DNA of 64,000 nt, from NCBI GenBank assembly GCA_013151645.1, contig JAADHU010000030.1:35057-99056 (forward strand), written 5' to 3'. How positions within the stretch are numbered: the first letter of the stretch is position 1; each line of letters opens with the position of its first letter. Positions 41,653 through 55,123 of this stretch are shown piece by piece. Made by a program: the position numbers and the translations under genes. The notes under the pieces were generated by a model. The model saw nothing but the letters and a program-made list of their open reading frames with translations, had not been told where the DNA came from and searched no databases. The DNA is from Gammaproteobacteria bacterium (GTDB lineage Bacteria > Pseudomonadota > Gammaproteobacteria > Steroidobacterales > Woeseiaceae).

Positions 41653-41985
41653 TTGAGATCGCTGATGCAAGAAAAGCCGAGCAGAAACGCGTGCACAAAA
41701 GCGACACCATTGTGCAATGCGGCCGAACGTGCGTCCCGGCTGAGTAAGGCGATGAGCAATCGTCATCGCCTCCTAATCTTGTTCCTGCTTCTGGAACACG
41801 AATTTCCTGTCGGACATATTAACGCCAGGCTCGGCTTGTCACCCTCCGGTTGTTCGCAGCACCTGGCTGTGTTGAAACGGGAGGGACTCGTCCAAACCCG
41901 CCGGAGTGAAAGAAACATCTTCTATTCACTAAAAAGCACTTCCGAAAAAATGCTGATCAGCAGGTTGTACGAAATCTATGGATAA
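41653..41985 (+). CDS. ArsR-family helix-turn-helix regulator
   Basis: 110 residues from TTG 41653, or 106 from ATG 41665. The winged helix is clear: AERASRLSKAMSNRHRLLILFLLLEHEFPVGHINARLGLSPSGCSQHLAVLKREGLVQTRRSERNIFYSL. The recognition helix contains SGCSQHL. A Cys near the N-terminus (NACTK, PLCNAAERA) and one in the recognition helix could sense thiol-reactive agents, but no standard ArsR metal site is seen. It precedes the RND operon by 187 bases and may regulate it. Confidence 0.88.
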   Translation: MRSLMQEKPSRNACTKATPLCNAAERASRLSKAMSNRHRLLILFLLLEHEFPVGHINARLGLSPSGCSQHLAVLKREGLVQTRRSERNIFYSLKSTSEKMLISRLYEIYG

Positions 41986-42172
41986 CCGGTCGCAAGAAGT
42001 CTGCTTGTGCGCACGCGGTACCGACGCACGGAATTACCGACAAGATGGCAGAGATATTCGCAAGCCCTGCCTGTCACGGCTAGGAAGGTCGTAGTCGACC
42101 GAAAAAGTATGTCGCATCAGTTGCTTTGCCAATGGAAGAGCAAACGAACCATCAACGAAACGGAGAACAAGC

Positions 42173-44533
42173 ATGGGCACGTATTTCGAGAACGTAGACC
42201 GCTTTGCCGTAGAACTGACCAGGATAATCGTTCGATATCGATGGCTGGTGATACTGGCCGCTATCGCGTTGGCGGTCGGTATCGGTTCCGGAGTATCGAA
42301 ACTGCAATTCTCGGCGAACTATCGAACCTTCTTTTCGAATGAAAACCCCGAGTTGACCGCCTTCGAAAATCTGCAGGCGACCTATACGAAGAACGATAAT
42401 ATCCTGTTCGTCCTTGAGCCGACGGACCATAGAGTATTTACCGCTTCAACGTTGGCGGCGGTCGAGAAACTGACAGCGGAAGCCTGGAAGATTCCGTACG
42501 CGATTCGAGTCGACTCGATAAGCAATTTTCAGCACACACGGGCAACCGGCGACGATCTTATCGTCGAAGACCTTGTTCGGAACGCCAGGGATCTCTCCAT
42601 CGAGGAACTCGAAGGTCGCAAAACGACCTCACTCGCCGAACCGCTATTGCGCAATCAGCTGGTTGCGGAGTCGGCGGCGGCAACGGCAGTCAACGTCGTC
42701 TTGCAGTATCCCGAAATAAGTCCGACGGAAGTGCCCCGCGCAGTCGACGCGGCGCGTGAGCTTCGCGATCAAATCGAATCGGAGTTCGGTGCTGTCGAAA
42801 TCTCGCTAACCGGTGTATCCATGCTGAACAACGCGTTCTCCGAAGTAGGACAGCAAGATGCCGCGTCACTGATGCCGATCATGTTTCTTGCCATCTTCGC
42901 CATGACATGGATTATCGTTCGCTCTCTCGCAGCGACAATCTCGACGCTGTTGCTGATCGCGCTATCGACCCTGGTCGCCATGGGAGTTGCCGGCTTCGCG
43001 GGCATCAAACTAACGCCAATATCCATGAGCGCCATGATCGTCATACTAACCCTGGCCGTTGCAGACTCCATTCACATTCTGATCTCACTGCGTAGCCTTA
43101 TGCAAGAGGGCGTGTCGAAACGCGACGCGATACCGGAGACCGTCCGCCTGAACCTGATGCCGGTGACCATTACGTCATTTACGACGGTGGTCGGATTTCT
43201 CGCGCTCAACTTCTCGGATTCGCCGCCGTTCTGGCATCTTGGCAATATCACCGCGATTGGCATCACTGCAGCGTGGGTGTTTTCGCTAACACTCCTGCCG
43301 GCCATGTTGAGCTTGCTGCCACTTAAGATAAGACAGGCGGACGGTCCGGATTGGACCAAAAAGGCCATGGATCGCCTCGCGGATACCGTGATAGCAAACC
43401 ATGGAAAGCTACTTGTCGGCGTCGGCGCGGCGGCCGTGCTGCTAACAGCCTTTATCCCGACAACCCAAATCAATGACCAATGGGTCGAATACTTTGACGA
43501 AAGTATTGAATTTCGTACGGACTCCGACAGGGCGCTGGAACACTTTGGTATGTACCCGATCGAATTCTCGGTGCCCGCAGTCAATGCCGGTGGTGTCGGC
43601 GAGCCGGAGTATCTGGCCAATCTCGAAAGATTCGCGGAATTCCTTCGTTCACAGCCGGAAGTCGCCCACGTCTATACGATCGCGGACATCATGAAGCGTT
43701 TGAACAAGAACATGCATGCGGACGACCCTGTCTATTATCGCATTCCAGACAACCGCGAGCTGTCAGCGCAATATTTGTTGCTGTACGAACTTTCGTTGCC
43801 AGACGGTCTCGATTTAAACGATCGCATTGATATCGACAAATCGGCGAGTCGCGTAACAGCAACGCTGAATAATGCGACCACCAGCGAAACCAAGCAGTTT
43901 CTCAATCTGACACGAGCCTGGATGCAAGACAATTGGCCGGAATATATGCAAGCACGCCCGACCAGCGCTCAAGTGATGTTTACTTACATAACCGACCGCA
44001 ATGTAAACAACATGGTATTCGGAACTATCGCAGCTGTCGTAGCGATCGCCCTGATCATGATGTTCGCACTACAGAGCTTCAAGCTTGGACTCCTCAGCAT
44101 GATTCCCAACGGTATGCCCATCCTGGCCACGTTCGGTGCGTGGGCAATTCTGGTCGGTGAAGTCGGATTTTCGGTCGCGACGGTCGCGTCGATTTCACTG
44201 GGAATTATCGTTGATGACACGGTGCATTTTCTGGCCAAATTTGTTCGAGCACGCAACGAGAAAAAACTCTCTATCGAGGATTCCATCCGCTATGCCTTTC
44301 GAAACGTGGGTATAGCGATCGTTGTGAATACGATTATTCTCGTCGTTGGGTTTTCGATCCTGACGGCATCGGCCTTCAAGCTAAATGCCGACATGGGGAT
44401 GATGACCATTCTGGCGATCGTATTCGCGCTGATCCTCGACTTCTTGTTGCTGCCCGCGTTGTTATTGATCGGCAGCAGAGAAGGAAACGCATCGTCAATC
44501 GGCAATGCAAAAGTCGTTCCGGTATCGGCGTAA
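42173..44533 (+). CDS. RND-superfamily (MMPL-type) transporter
   Basis: 786 residues with the two-fold RND design: a span at about 20-40, a periplasmic loop, then five spans at about 235-390 (SLMPIMFLAIFAMTWIIVRSLAATISTLLLIAL, LTPISMSAMIVILTLAVADSIHILISL), repeated in the second half (about 410-430 and 610-770, MVFGTIAAVVAIALIMMF, GIIVDDTVHFLAKF). The D/S residues in spans 4 and 10 fit proton coupling. It resembles the sterol/hopanoid/lipid exporters of the MMPL group more than drug pumps, and is followed by a lipoprotein-sorting-like gene and an outer-membrane gene. It probably moves a lipid between membranes. Confidence 0.92.
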   Translation: MGTYFENVDRFAVELTRIIVRYRWLVILAAIALAVGIGSGVSKLQFSANYRTFFSNENPELTAFENLQATYTKNDNILFVLEPTDHRVFTASTLAAVEKLTAEAWKIPYAIRVDSISNFQHTRATGDDLIVEDLVRNARDLSIEELEGRKTTSLAEPLLRNQLVAESAAATAVNVVLQYPEISPTEVPRAVDAARELRDQIESEFGAVEISLTGVSMLNNAFSEVGQQDAASLMPIMFLAIFAMTWIIVRSLAATISTLLLIALSTLVAMGVAGFAGIKLTPISMSAMIVILTLAVADSIHILISLRSLMQEGVSKRDAIPETVRLNLMPVTITSFTTVVGFLALNFSDSPPFWHLGNITAIGITAAWVFSLTLLPAMLSLLPLKIRQADGPDWTKKAMDRLADTVIANHGKLLVGVGAAAVLLTAFIPTTQINDQWVEYFDESIEFRTDSDRALEHFGMYPIEFSVPAVNAGGVGEPEYLANLERFAEFLRSQPEVAHVYTIADIMKRLNKNMHADDPVYYRIPDNRELSAQYLLLYELSLPDGLDLNDRIDIDKSASRVTATLNNATTSETKQFLNLTRAWMQDNWPEYMQARPTSAQVMFTYITDRNVNNMVFGTIAAVVAIALIMMFALQSFKLGLLSMIPNGMPILATFGAWAILVGEVGFSVATVASISLGIIVDDTVHFLAKFVRARNEKKLSIEDSIRYAFRNVGIAIVVNTIILVVGFSILTASAFKLNADMGMMTILAIVFALILDFLLLPALLLIGSREGNASSIGNAKVVPVSA

Positions 44534-44573
44534 CCGGTCTGGCCCCACAGATGCCTTCACCACGGTAAATACT

Positions 44574-45377
44574 ATGAAGAAATTTGAAAATCCCGTTATT
44601 TCACTATTGGTAGCATCCGGCCTGATGCTCGCTGTGCCGTCGTTAGCGACGACTCCGGAGGAAAAAGGTTTCGCGATCGCGGCGCGCTCAGATCGATCCG
44701 ACCGCGGTTTCGGCGACAGCGATGTCGAGCTGACCATGGCATTGCGCAATGCCGCCGGCATGGAGTCCGGTCGATCCCTGCGAATAATGACACTGGAAAT
44801 GCCGGACGAATCGGTAGGCGACAAAAGCCTCGTACTTTTTTCGACCCCCAGGGATATTCAGGGCACCGCACTGCTGTCTCACGCCAAAATTCTTGACCCG
44901 GACGATCAGTGGTTGTTCTTGCCGGCGCTTAAACGCGTCAAGCGTATTTCATCGACGAACAAATCCGGTCCGTTCGTTGGTTCGGAGTTCGCCTTTGAGG
45001 ACTTTACAGCGATCGAGTTGAATAAATTCGCTTACCGCTATTTGCACGAAGAAGCTTGCGACGAACTGCAGTGCGATGTCGTAGAACGCATCCCGCGCTA
45101 CGAGAACTCCGGCTACACGAAGCAGATTTCATGGATTGATACAGCCACCTACCAGATACGCAAGATCGAATTCTACAATCAGCGTGGTGACCTCAAAAAA
45201 GTACTTGAGCTCAACGACTACCGGAAGTACGCGGGCAAATACTGGCGTGCACATCGTCTCACCATGACCAATTATCAGACGAGAAAAAGCACGGTTCTCA
45301 TCTATGACGAGTTTTCGTTCGGCACCGGCCTGACCGACAAGGATTTCGTCAAGGGTCGGCTATCGCGTCTGAGGTAG
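44574..45377 (+). CDS. Periplasmic outer-membrane-lipoprotein-sorting (LolA/LppX-like) protein
   Basis: 267 residues from ATG 44574; the longer frame overlaps the transporter and lacks a signal. Signal peptide about 1-26 (ending LAT or LATT). The pattern MTLEMPDESVGDKSLVLFSTPRDIQGTALLSHAKILDPDDQWLFLPALKRVKRISSTNKSGPFVGSEFAFEDF, seen in blocks, is typical of DUF4892/outer-membrane lipoprotein-sorting proteins that sit beside MMPL transporters. They have a hydrophobic lipid cavity. Its stop overlaps the next GTG by one base. It should shuttle a lipid from the RND pump to the outer-membrane partner. Confidence 0.88.
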   Translation: MKKFENPVISLLVASGLMLAVPSLATTPEEKGFAIAARSDRSDRGFGDSDVELTMALRNAAGMESGRSLRIMTLEMPDESVGDKSLVLFSTPRDIQGTALLSHAKILDPDDQWLFLPALKRVKRISSTNKSGPFVGSEFAFEDFTAIELNKFAYRYLHEEACDELQCDVVERIPRYENSGYTKQISWIDTATYQIRKIEFYNQRGDLKKVLELNDYRKYAGKYWRAHRLTMTNYQTRKSTVLIYDEFSFGTGLTDKDFVKGRLSRLR

Positions 45378-46594
45378 TGGTGATGAATCCCAGACGCTTC
45401 CGGGCATTAGCTGTCTTTTGGACGATGATGACTTTGGTCGTAACGGCGTCGGCTGACGGCTCCGCCTGGGAAATATCGGGTAGCGGCGCGTTGCAGACAC
45501 GGGTATTCGCGCAGGACGGTCTTTGGCCGGATCAAGGCACCAGTGGTGGGCAGTTTTCGTTATCGGGATCGCTGGATATGCGTTGGCGCAGTGACAGTGG
45601 CGATCAGCGAGCTTCGTTCATTCCTTTCGGTCGATGGGACGGTACCGACGATGAGCGCACTCATGCCGATCTGCGAGAGGCCTACTGGGCGCATCAGGGC
45701 AGCGATTTCGAAATTCTTATCGGCATCGACAAAGTATTCTGGGGAGTAGCCGAATCGCTACACCTTGTTGACGTCATTAATCAGACGGACCTTGTTGAAG
45801 ACATCGACCAGGAGGACAAGCTTGGGCAGCCAATGATTAATCTGGCATTGCAGCGGGAGTGGGGGCTGATTAACGTCTATCTGCTGCCTTATTTCCGTGA
45901 GCGAACATTCCCGGGTGTGAACGGGAGATTTCGGACGCCGCTGCCGGTTGATACGAAGAGCGCCGTCTATGAACCACGGGCGGACGGAAAGCGGACCGAT
46001 TTCGCGTTACGGTACAGCCACTATTTTGGCGATATCGATGTCGGCCTATATTACTTCCGGGGTATTGGTCGCGAGCCGCTGCTACAGGTTTCGGGAAACG
46101 GACAGCGCCTGATTCCCCGCTACGGTTTGATCAACCAGATGGGACTGGACCTGCAGTACACCCGAAACGCGTGGCTTTGGAAACTGGAGGCAATGGTAAG
46201 AGACGGCGTCGACGAATTGATCCTGGCGGCGGTCGGTGGTTTCGAGTACACCTATTATCAAGTGGCCGAAAGTTCGGCGGATGTCGGTTTCCTGATGGAA
46301 TATCAATACGACGACAGATCGACGAATGCGCCGTTTACACTGGCGGATGATGACCTGTTCATCGGTGCTCGACTGGCGCTGAACGACCGACAGAACACCG
46401 CCTTGTTGGCGGGTGTTGTTGTAGATATGCATACGGCGGAAGCGTTTTTCAACATCGAGGCGGAGAGGCGATTCGGCAACGACGTCGTCCTCGAGTTACG
46501 TGTCCGGGCCATCGCCGGTGGCAGGGCGGGGGTAGGCGCATATGCCTTTCGTCAGGACGATTATATTCAGGTACAGGTCGCTCGATTTTTCTGA
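45377..46594 (+). CDS. Outer-membrane barrel partner of the RND/lipid-shuttle operon
   Basis: 405 residues from GTG 45377 (TAGTG overlap), or ATG 45383. Signal peptide about 1-26. The mature chain is made of alternating amphipathic strands (WEISGSGALQTRVF, FSLSGSLDMRWRSD, FALRYSHYFGDIDVGLYYFRG, AALAGV-like strands) and ends QVQVARFF with a C-terminal aromatic, as in DUF1302-type barrels. It completes a three-gene inner-membrane, periplasm, outer-membrane set. Comparable sets transport sterols or other lipids in some proteobacteria. The cargo here is unknown. Confidence 0.85.
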   Translation: MVMNPRRFRALAVFWTMMTLVVTASADGSAWEISGSGALQTRVFAQDGLWPDQGTSGGQFSLSGSLDMRWRSDSGDQRASFIPFGRWDGTDDERTHADLREAYWAHQGSDFEILIGIDKVFWGVAESLHLVDVINQTDLVEDIDQEDKLGQPMINLALQREWGLINVYLLPYFRERTFPGVNGRFRTPLPVDTKSAVYEPRADGKRTDFALRYSHYFGDIDVGLYYFRGIGREPLLQVSGNGQRLIPRYGLINQMGLDLQYTRNAWLWKLEAMVRDGVDELILAAVGGFEYTYYQVAESSADVGFLMEYQYDDRSTNAPFTLADDDLFIGARLALNDRQNTALLAGVVVDMHTAEAFFNIEAERRFGNDVVLELRVRAIAGGRAGVGAYAFRQDDYIQVQVARFF

Positions 46595-46776
46595 ATCAGC
46601 GGCAATGCCAGATCCGGAAGCCGCAAGTGATCATTCATTAGTAACAACTCGGCGACACCAAGCGACGCGGACGCATTCGATTTTTGTCAGGTGGCGCGTA
46701 TACTGAAACGTAACTATTGCTGGCTCGCTGGCGTTGTGCCGTTGCCAAAAGAAGAAAAACATACAGGGAGAGCGAC

Positions 46777-47037
46777 ATGATCATGTCTAAAATCATCGTA
46801 AAGTGGCTGGAATGGATCATCGAAATCGGTATCTGGCTTACATTGCTGTCTGCATTCACCGCGGGCTGGGGTTACGGGAGTGGTTTTTTCGGCAGCATCT
46901 TTTCGGCCATTTTGGCCACAGTTTTCGCTGGCGTGTTTTGCGCACTGATTTTCGGGGCATTCATTGTTCTAATGGATATCCGAACAACGGTGCAACGAAT
47001 CGATGCGAGAGGGAGCGGCTCAACCGACGCACCGTAG
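46777..47037 (+). CDS. Small two-span membrane protein
   Basis: 86 residues from ATG 46777, with AGGGAG 7 bases before it; a start at 46717 would add a charged non-membrane stretch. Two membrane helices are clear (about 14-33 and 40-65), the second Gly/Ala/Phe-rich, followed by a short charged tail (MDIRTTVQRIDARGSGS). No family was recognised with certainty. It stands alone, and converges on the SDR gene with about 100 bases between them, which include a short GC hairpin (CCGCC/GGCGG near 47115-47135). Confidence 0.65.
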   Translation: MIMSKIIVKWLEWIIEIGIWLTLLSAFTAGWGYGSGFFGSIFSAILATVFAGVFCALIFGAFIVLMDIRTTVQRIDARGSGSTDAP

Positions 47038-47136
47038 AACCCGGACACACCCATACAACCCGGCCCGACAGGCGGAACGGCCAGGCTCTGGATGCCGAGC
47101 TATGTATTCTTCATCCTCCGCCTGCGCTGGCGGCGG

Positions 47137-48108
47137 CTAGTGTTGTGGGGCCTGCCTGACCATCGCGGCATCAAGCATCGCGATGAGTTCTTCGCGGGTG
47201 TAAGAATAGGCTTGCCACCGATTGAGTTGAGCAAGCTCCTCTATTGCCGTACCAATCACCCAACGCGCTTCGCCTTCAGCCGGTACCACCATATAGCGGC
47301 GTAACGGGTGTTCATCGAACAACGCATGCATCGCCGCTGCCGCGACCTCGTCTGGCGCCTTGTAAATACTACGGTCGGCCGGCCACTCCATGAACTTCTG
47401 CAGATCCTCAGCGTACGGCGAACCTTCCTCGATGTAGCCTTTGTCGATCATCCGTTCGTAGGCCGTAGCAACAATTTTGGAATCGTAGTTGCCCGGTTCA
47501 ATAACACTGACATCGACGTCAAATCGTGCCATCTCCCGGGCCAGTGAATCGGTAAATGCCTCCATCGCATGTTTACTCATGCTGTATTGACTGAAAAACA
47601 TATCCGATCCAATGCCCGAAATCGATCCGATGGTCGTGATGCGCCCTTTTTGTTCGATGATCAGTGGCGCGAATGCCTGAGTGACGCGGTAAACTCCGAA
47701 TACGTTTACATCGAACAACCATTGCGTCTCTTCAACGCTCACCTCGGTGATCGGGCCACCAATGAAGACACCTGCATTGTTGACCAGTCCATAGAGTCCG
47801 TGACCGCCAGCACGGATTCGTGCAACGGCCGCGTCGATATCGTCCTGCACGGTTACATCGAGCCTGATAGCTTCGACGTTATCCATCGCATTGAGACGGT
47901 CCATATCCTTTTGCTTTCTTGCGCCTGCGTAAACGAAGTAACCGTTGTCTGCAAGCTCCTCCGTAATGCGCAAGCCGATTCCGCTGGTTGCACCGGTGAC
48001 AAGAACGGCCTTTTGTGCAGCGCGATCGTCGGCGCTGGCAAAAGAAAACAAGCAGGAAAAAATGAAAAACAAGAGCGTGCGCGCTACAACATGAAATCTG
48101 ATTGACAT
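47137..48108 (-). CDS. Short-chain dehydrogenase/reductase with an apparent signal peptide
   Basis: 323 residues. The Rossmann motif TGATSGIG is at 38-45, NNAG in LVNNAGVF, catalytic Ser in SISGIG, and YSMSK as the Tyr/Lys pair, so the enzyme looks intact. The first 27 residues (VARTLLFFIFSCLFSFASA) look like a Sec signal with an ASA cleavage site. An NAD(P)-dependent enzyme has no known cofactor supply in the periplasm, so the segment may instead be a membrane anchor with the enzyme in the cytoplasm. The C-terminal ~80 residues, with YMVVPAEGEARWV, resemble retinol-dehydrogenase-type SDRs. Substrate unknown. Confidence 0.9.
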   Translation of the reverse strand: MSIRFHVVARTLLFFIFSCLFSFASADDRAAQKAVLVTGATSGIGLRITEELADNGYFVYAGARKQKDMDRLNAMDNVEAIRLDVTVQDDIDAAVARIRAGGHGLYGLVNNAGVFIGGPITEVSVEETQWLFDVNVFGVYRVTQAFAPLIIEQKGRITTIGSISGIGSDMFFSQYSMSKHAMEAFTDSLAREMARFDVDVSVIEPGNYDSKIVATAYERMIDKGYIEEGSPYAEDLQKFMEWPADRSIYKAPDEVAAAAMHALFDEHPLRRYMVVPAEGEARWVIGTAIEELAQLNRWQAYSYTREELIAMLDAAMVRQAPQH

Positions 48109-48339
48109 CGGTAGACCTCGTTCCGGGTACTCGTTTCGGTTGTTCGGATACTAGCAGACTACGGGAATACGGGCGTATCCGGGAGCGATACCGTGCCGAC
48201 CGCCGTCACTGCCGACGATAGTGCGGCAGGAATTGACGACCGGTTCGCCGCCTGATCGTCGGGAAATACCGCCGGAACACGGGTACAATCGGGCGATCTG
48301 CAGGTGTCATGTCCGTGTGGGCCGAGAGGAATACTACCA

Positions 48340-48906
48340 ATGAGAAGAACGACAATAACGCTTGGCATAATGGCCCTGTTTGGTGTCGGCCCGATCTTGT
48401 TTGTAGCGGTTGCACAGGCCGCCGCAGAGTCATTGCCACCGCAAATCGCAGCATGCGCGAGTGAACGGGACGTCATGGTCAGACTGTCATGCTATGACCG
48501 CGAAGTGGCGGCGCTGGTTGCGCTGTCGCCCGAACCGGCCACCGTTTCTTCGCCTGCGGTTCGTCAGACGGTTTCTGCTACGCTCCCGCCTGACGCCGCG
48601 GCCGCGGTTCTCGCTCCGGTCGCACGTGTCGAACCTGCACCCAAATCGCAAGCCGAAGCGAAAAACGGCTTTGGATTCGATCCGCGCGTGGAAAACATTT
48701 CTGCGACCGTGGTGAAAATTCGCAAGCAACCATATGGCGAGTTGCTGATATGGCTCGACAACGACCAGGTCTGGGAACAGGATCAACTCGATCGTCGTTT
48801 CAAGCTGCGTATTGGCGAAACGGTTAACATCAAGAAAGGAACGTTCACGGGTTACCGATTGTCCGGTGACAGCAATAGATCAATCCAGGTCACACGTCGG
48901 AAATAG
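48340..48906 (+). CDS. Exported protein of unknown function
   Basis: 188 residues from ATG 48340, preceded by GAGAGGA; the in-frame GTG at 48304 would spoil the signal peptide. Signal about 1-28 (ending AQA). The N-terminal IAACASERDVMVRLSCYDREVAAL matches the short Cys-containing segment seen at the start of several periplasmic proteins, including VasI-type ones. An Ala/Pro-rich linker leads to a ~75-residue beta domain (ISATVVKIRKQPYGELLIWLDNDQVWEQDQ, FKLRIGETVNIKKGTFTGYRL). It may act at the envelope. No partner genes adjoin it. Confidence 0.72.
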   Translation: MRRTTITLGIMALFGVGPILFVAVAQAAAESLPPQIAACASERDVMVRLSCYDREVAALVALSPEPATVSSPAVRQTVSATLPPDAAAAVLAPVARVEPAPKSQAEAKNGFGFDPRVENISATVVKIRKQPYGELLIWLDNDQVWEQDQLDRRFKLRIGETVNIKKGTFTGYRLSGDSNRSIQVTRRK

Positions 48907-49019
48907 GGGCGGTGGCCTGATCCAATCAGGCGAGTTATTGAACGGAATGCGTGCGACAGCGGTTGCTGCCGCACCGGCGACCGGATACGGAGTCTGCCGC
49001 CCCGAACCAGGAGAAAATC

Positions 49020-49895
49020 GTGTGTGATGAACAGACCGCAAAAGATGTCGAGGAATATTTACGCCGAAATGCGTTAACCCGCCGGGAATTTGGCAAGCGC
49101 GGGGCGGGCGTCGCCCTGGCGATGATGTTGCCGCCAGTCGCGAACGCGCTGGATGTTGTTGAAGAAGATGTCATGGTGACAACGCCGGACGGAAACGCCG
49201 ATTGCTATTTCGTGCACCCGGCCAGTGGCAGTCATGCGGCCGTGATCGTCTGGCCCGATATTGTCGGCATACGGCAGGCATTTCGAGATATGGGCAGGCG
49301 TCTCGCGGAGTCGGGCTATTCGGTGCTGGTGGTCAATCCATATTATCGGACGATTAAGGGCGCCGCGGTCCCTGAGGGTAAAGGATTTCGCGACCCGGGA
49401 ATACGTGAGCTGCTGATGCCACATGCACGTTCCTTATCGCCGGAAACATGCGTGACCGACGGTCGTGCTTTTGTCGAGTATCTCGACCAGCAGGAATCGG
49501 TCGATACCGGGCGCAAGATCGGCACGACCGGTTATTGCATGACCGGTTCGTACACAATGCGACTTGCTGCGGCGATGCCGGATCGAATCGGCGCCGGCGG
49601 CTCCTTTCATGGCGGAGCGCTGGCGACGGACAAGGAAGACAGCCCGCATTTGCTGGCGTCGAAGATGAAAGCGGGGTTCTTGATTGCGATTGCAGCGAAC
49701 GACGACAAACGAGACCCTGATGCAAAAGTACTTTTGCGAGAGGCGTTTGATGCAAATGGTGTGTCCGCTGAGATCGAGGTATACAAGGACACTCTGCACG
49801 GATGGTGTCCGCCGGATTCGGCGGTTTACAACGAAGCCCAGGCCGAGCGGGCGTGGACTCGGATGCTCGACCTGTTCGAACGGGAACTGAGTTAA
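49020..49895 (+). CDS. Dienelactone hydrolase-family protein with Tat-like signal
   Basis: 291 residues from GTG 49020, with AGGAG 6 bases upstream; the frame is open further but without a ribosome site. A twin-arginine-like stretch (TRREFGKRGAGVALAMMLPPVANA) precedes the alpha/beta hydrolase. The nucleophile is Cys in TGYCMTGSYTMR, the acid is probably Asp in IAANDDKRDP, and the base His is in DTLHGWCPP, the Cys/Asp/His triad of dienelactone hydrolases. It hydrolyses a lactone or ester, perhaps outside the cytoplasm. The gene converges with greB. Confidence 0.88.
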   Translation: MCDEQTAKDVEEYLRRNALTRREFGKRGAGVALAMMLPPVANALDVVEEDVMVTTPDGNADCYFVHPASGSHAAVIVWPDIVGIRQAFRDMGRRLAESGYSVLVVNPYYRTIKGAAVPEGKGFRDPGIRELLMPHARSLSPETCVTDGRAFVEYLDQQESVDTGRKIGTTGYCMTGSYTMRLAAAMPDRIGAGGSFHGGALATDKEDSPHLLASKMKAGFLIAIAANDDKRDPDAKVLLREAFDANGVSAEIEVYKDTLHGWCPPDSAVYNEAQAERAWTRMLDLFERELS

Positions 49896-49906
49896 CGGTC
49901 AGTTTT

Positions 49907-50404
49907 TCATGTCTGTTCGTATTGAATGGATACCACGCTCATTGTTGCAGTTTTGTCGCCGGTGGTCACCGTGACCTCATCGTCGACGCGCTTTCCCAGC
50001 AATGCTCTGGCAAACGGCGAATCGATGCTGATTGCAGCTGTTTTGGCATCGGTCTCGTCGGGTCCTACGATACGATAAGTGTGCGTCGAACCAGCTTTGC
50101 CAGACAACACTATAGTCGCGCCGAAATAGATCGCGTTGCCATTCGGTGACTCCCTGACCACGTTCAATGCGGGCAGGCGCTTTTGCAGGTAACGAATCCG
50201 CCAGTCCAGTCCGCCAAGTTCCTTTTTTCGATAAATGTATTCGGCATTCTCCGAGCGGTCGCCCTCGGCGGCAGCTTCTGCTAACGCCCGCACAACATCG
50301 CGGCGCCGCAACCAGATACCCTTCAGCTCCGTTTGCAATGCGGCGAAGCCCGCCGGCGTGATGTACGGGGAAGACTTTGGTGCCGGTGGGCGCCAACGTC
50401 CCAT
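49907..50404 (-). CDS. greB: Transcription elongation factor GreB
   Basis: 165 residues. The N-terminal coiled coil contains AAAEGDRSENAEYIYRKKELGGLDWRIRYLQKRL, with the acidic tip residues D and E in GDRSENAEY that trigger RNA cleavage by stalled RNA polymerase. The C-terminal FKBP-like part has IYFGATIVL, THTYRIVGPDE, ISIDSPFARALLGKRVDDEV. The YIYRKK segment and the RIRYL pattern favour GreB over GreA. It lies 47 bases after fadH on the same strand and may be co-transcribed. Confidence 0.93.
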   Translation of the reverse strand: MGRWRPPAPKSSPYITPAGFAALQTELKGIWLRRRDVVRALAEAAAEGDRSENAEYIYRKKELGGLDWRIRYLQKRLPALNVVRESPNGNAIYFGATIVLSGKAGSTHTYRIVGPDETDAKTAAISIDSPFARALLGKRVDDEVTVTTGDKTATMSVVSIQYEQT

Positions 50405-50451
50405 GTCATGTCTCCCGTATTGCTGGTGAGAAGAAAGACGGCACGGGTTCT

Positions 50452-55051
<4,600 letters not shown>

Positions 55052-55123
55052 GTTTTATCCTTGAGGGTAAGGACTCCGGCCAGTCAGCGACTGTGTGTAT
55101 TCAACGATACGAAAGCGAGTGAG

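Noticed and set aside
47110..47136. CCGCC/GGCGG hairpin between convergent genes as a terminator
   Set aside because: Only five paired bases and no T-run, so not listed separately.
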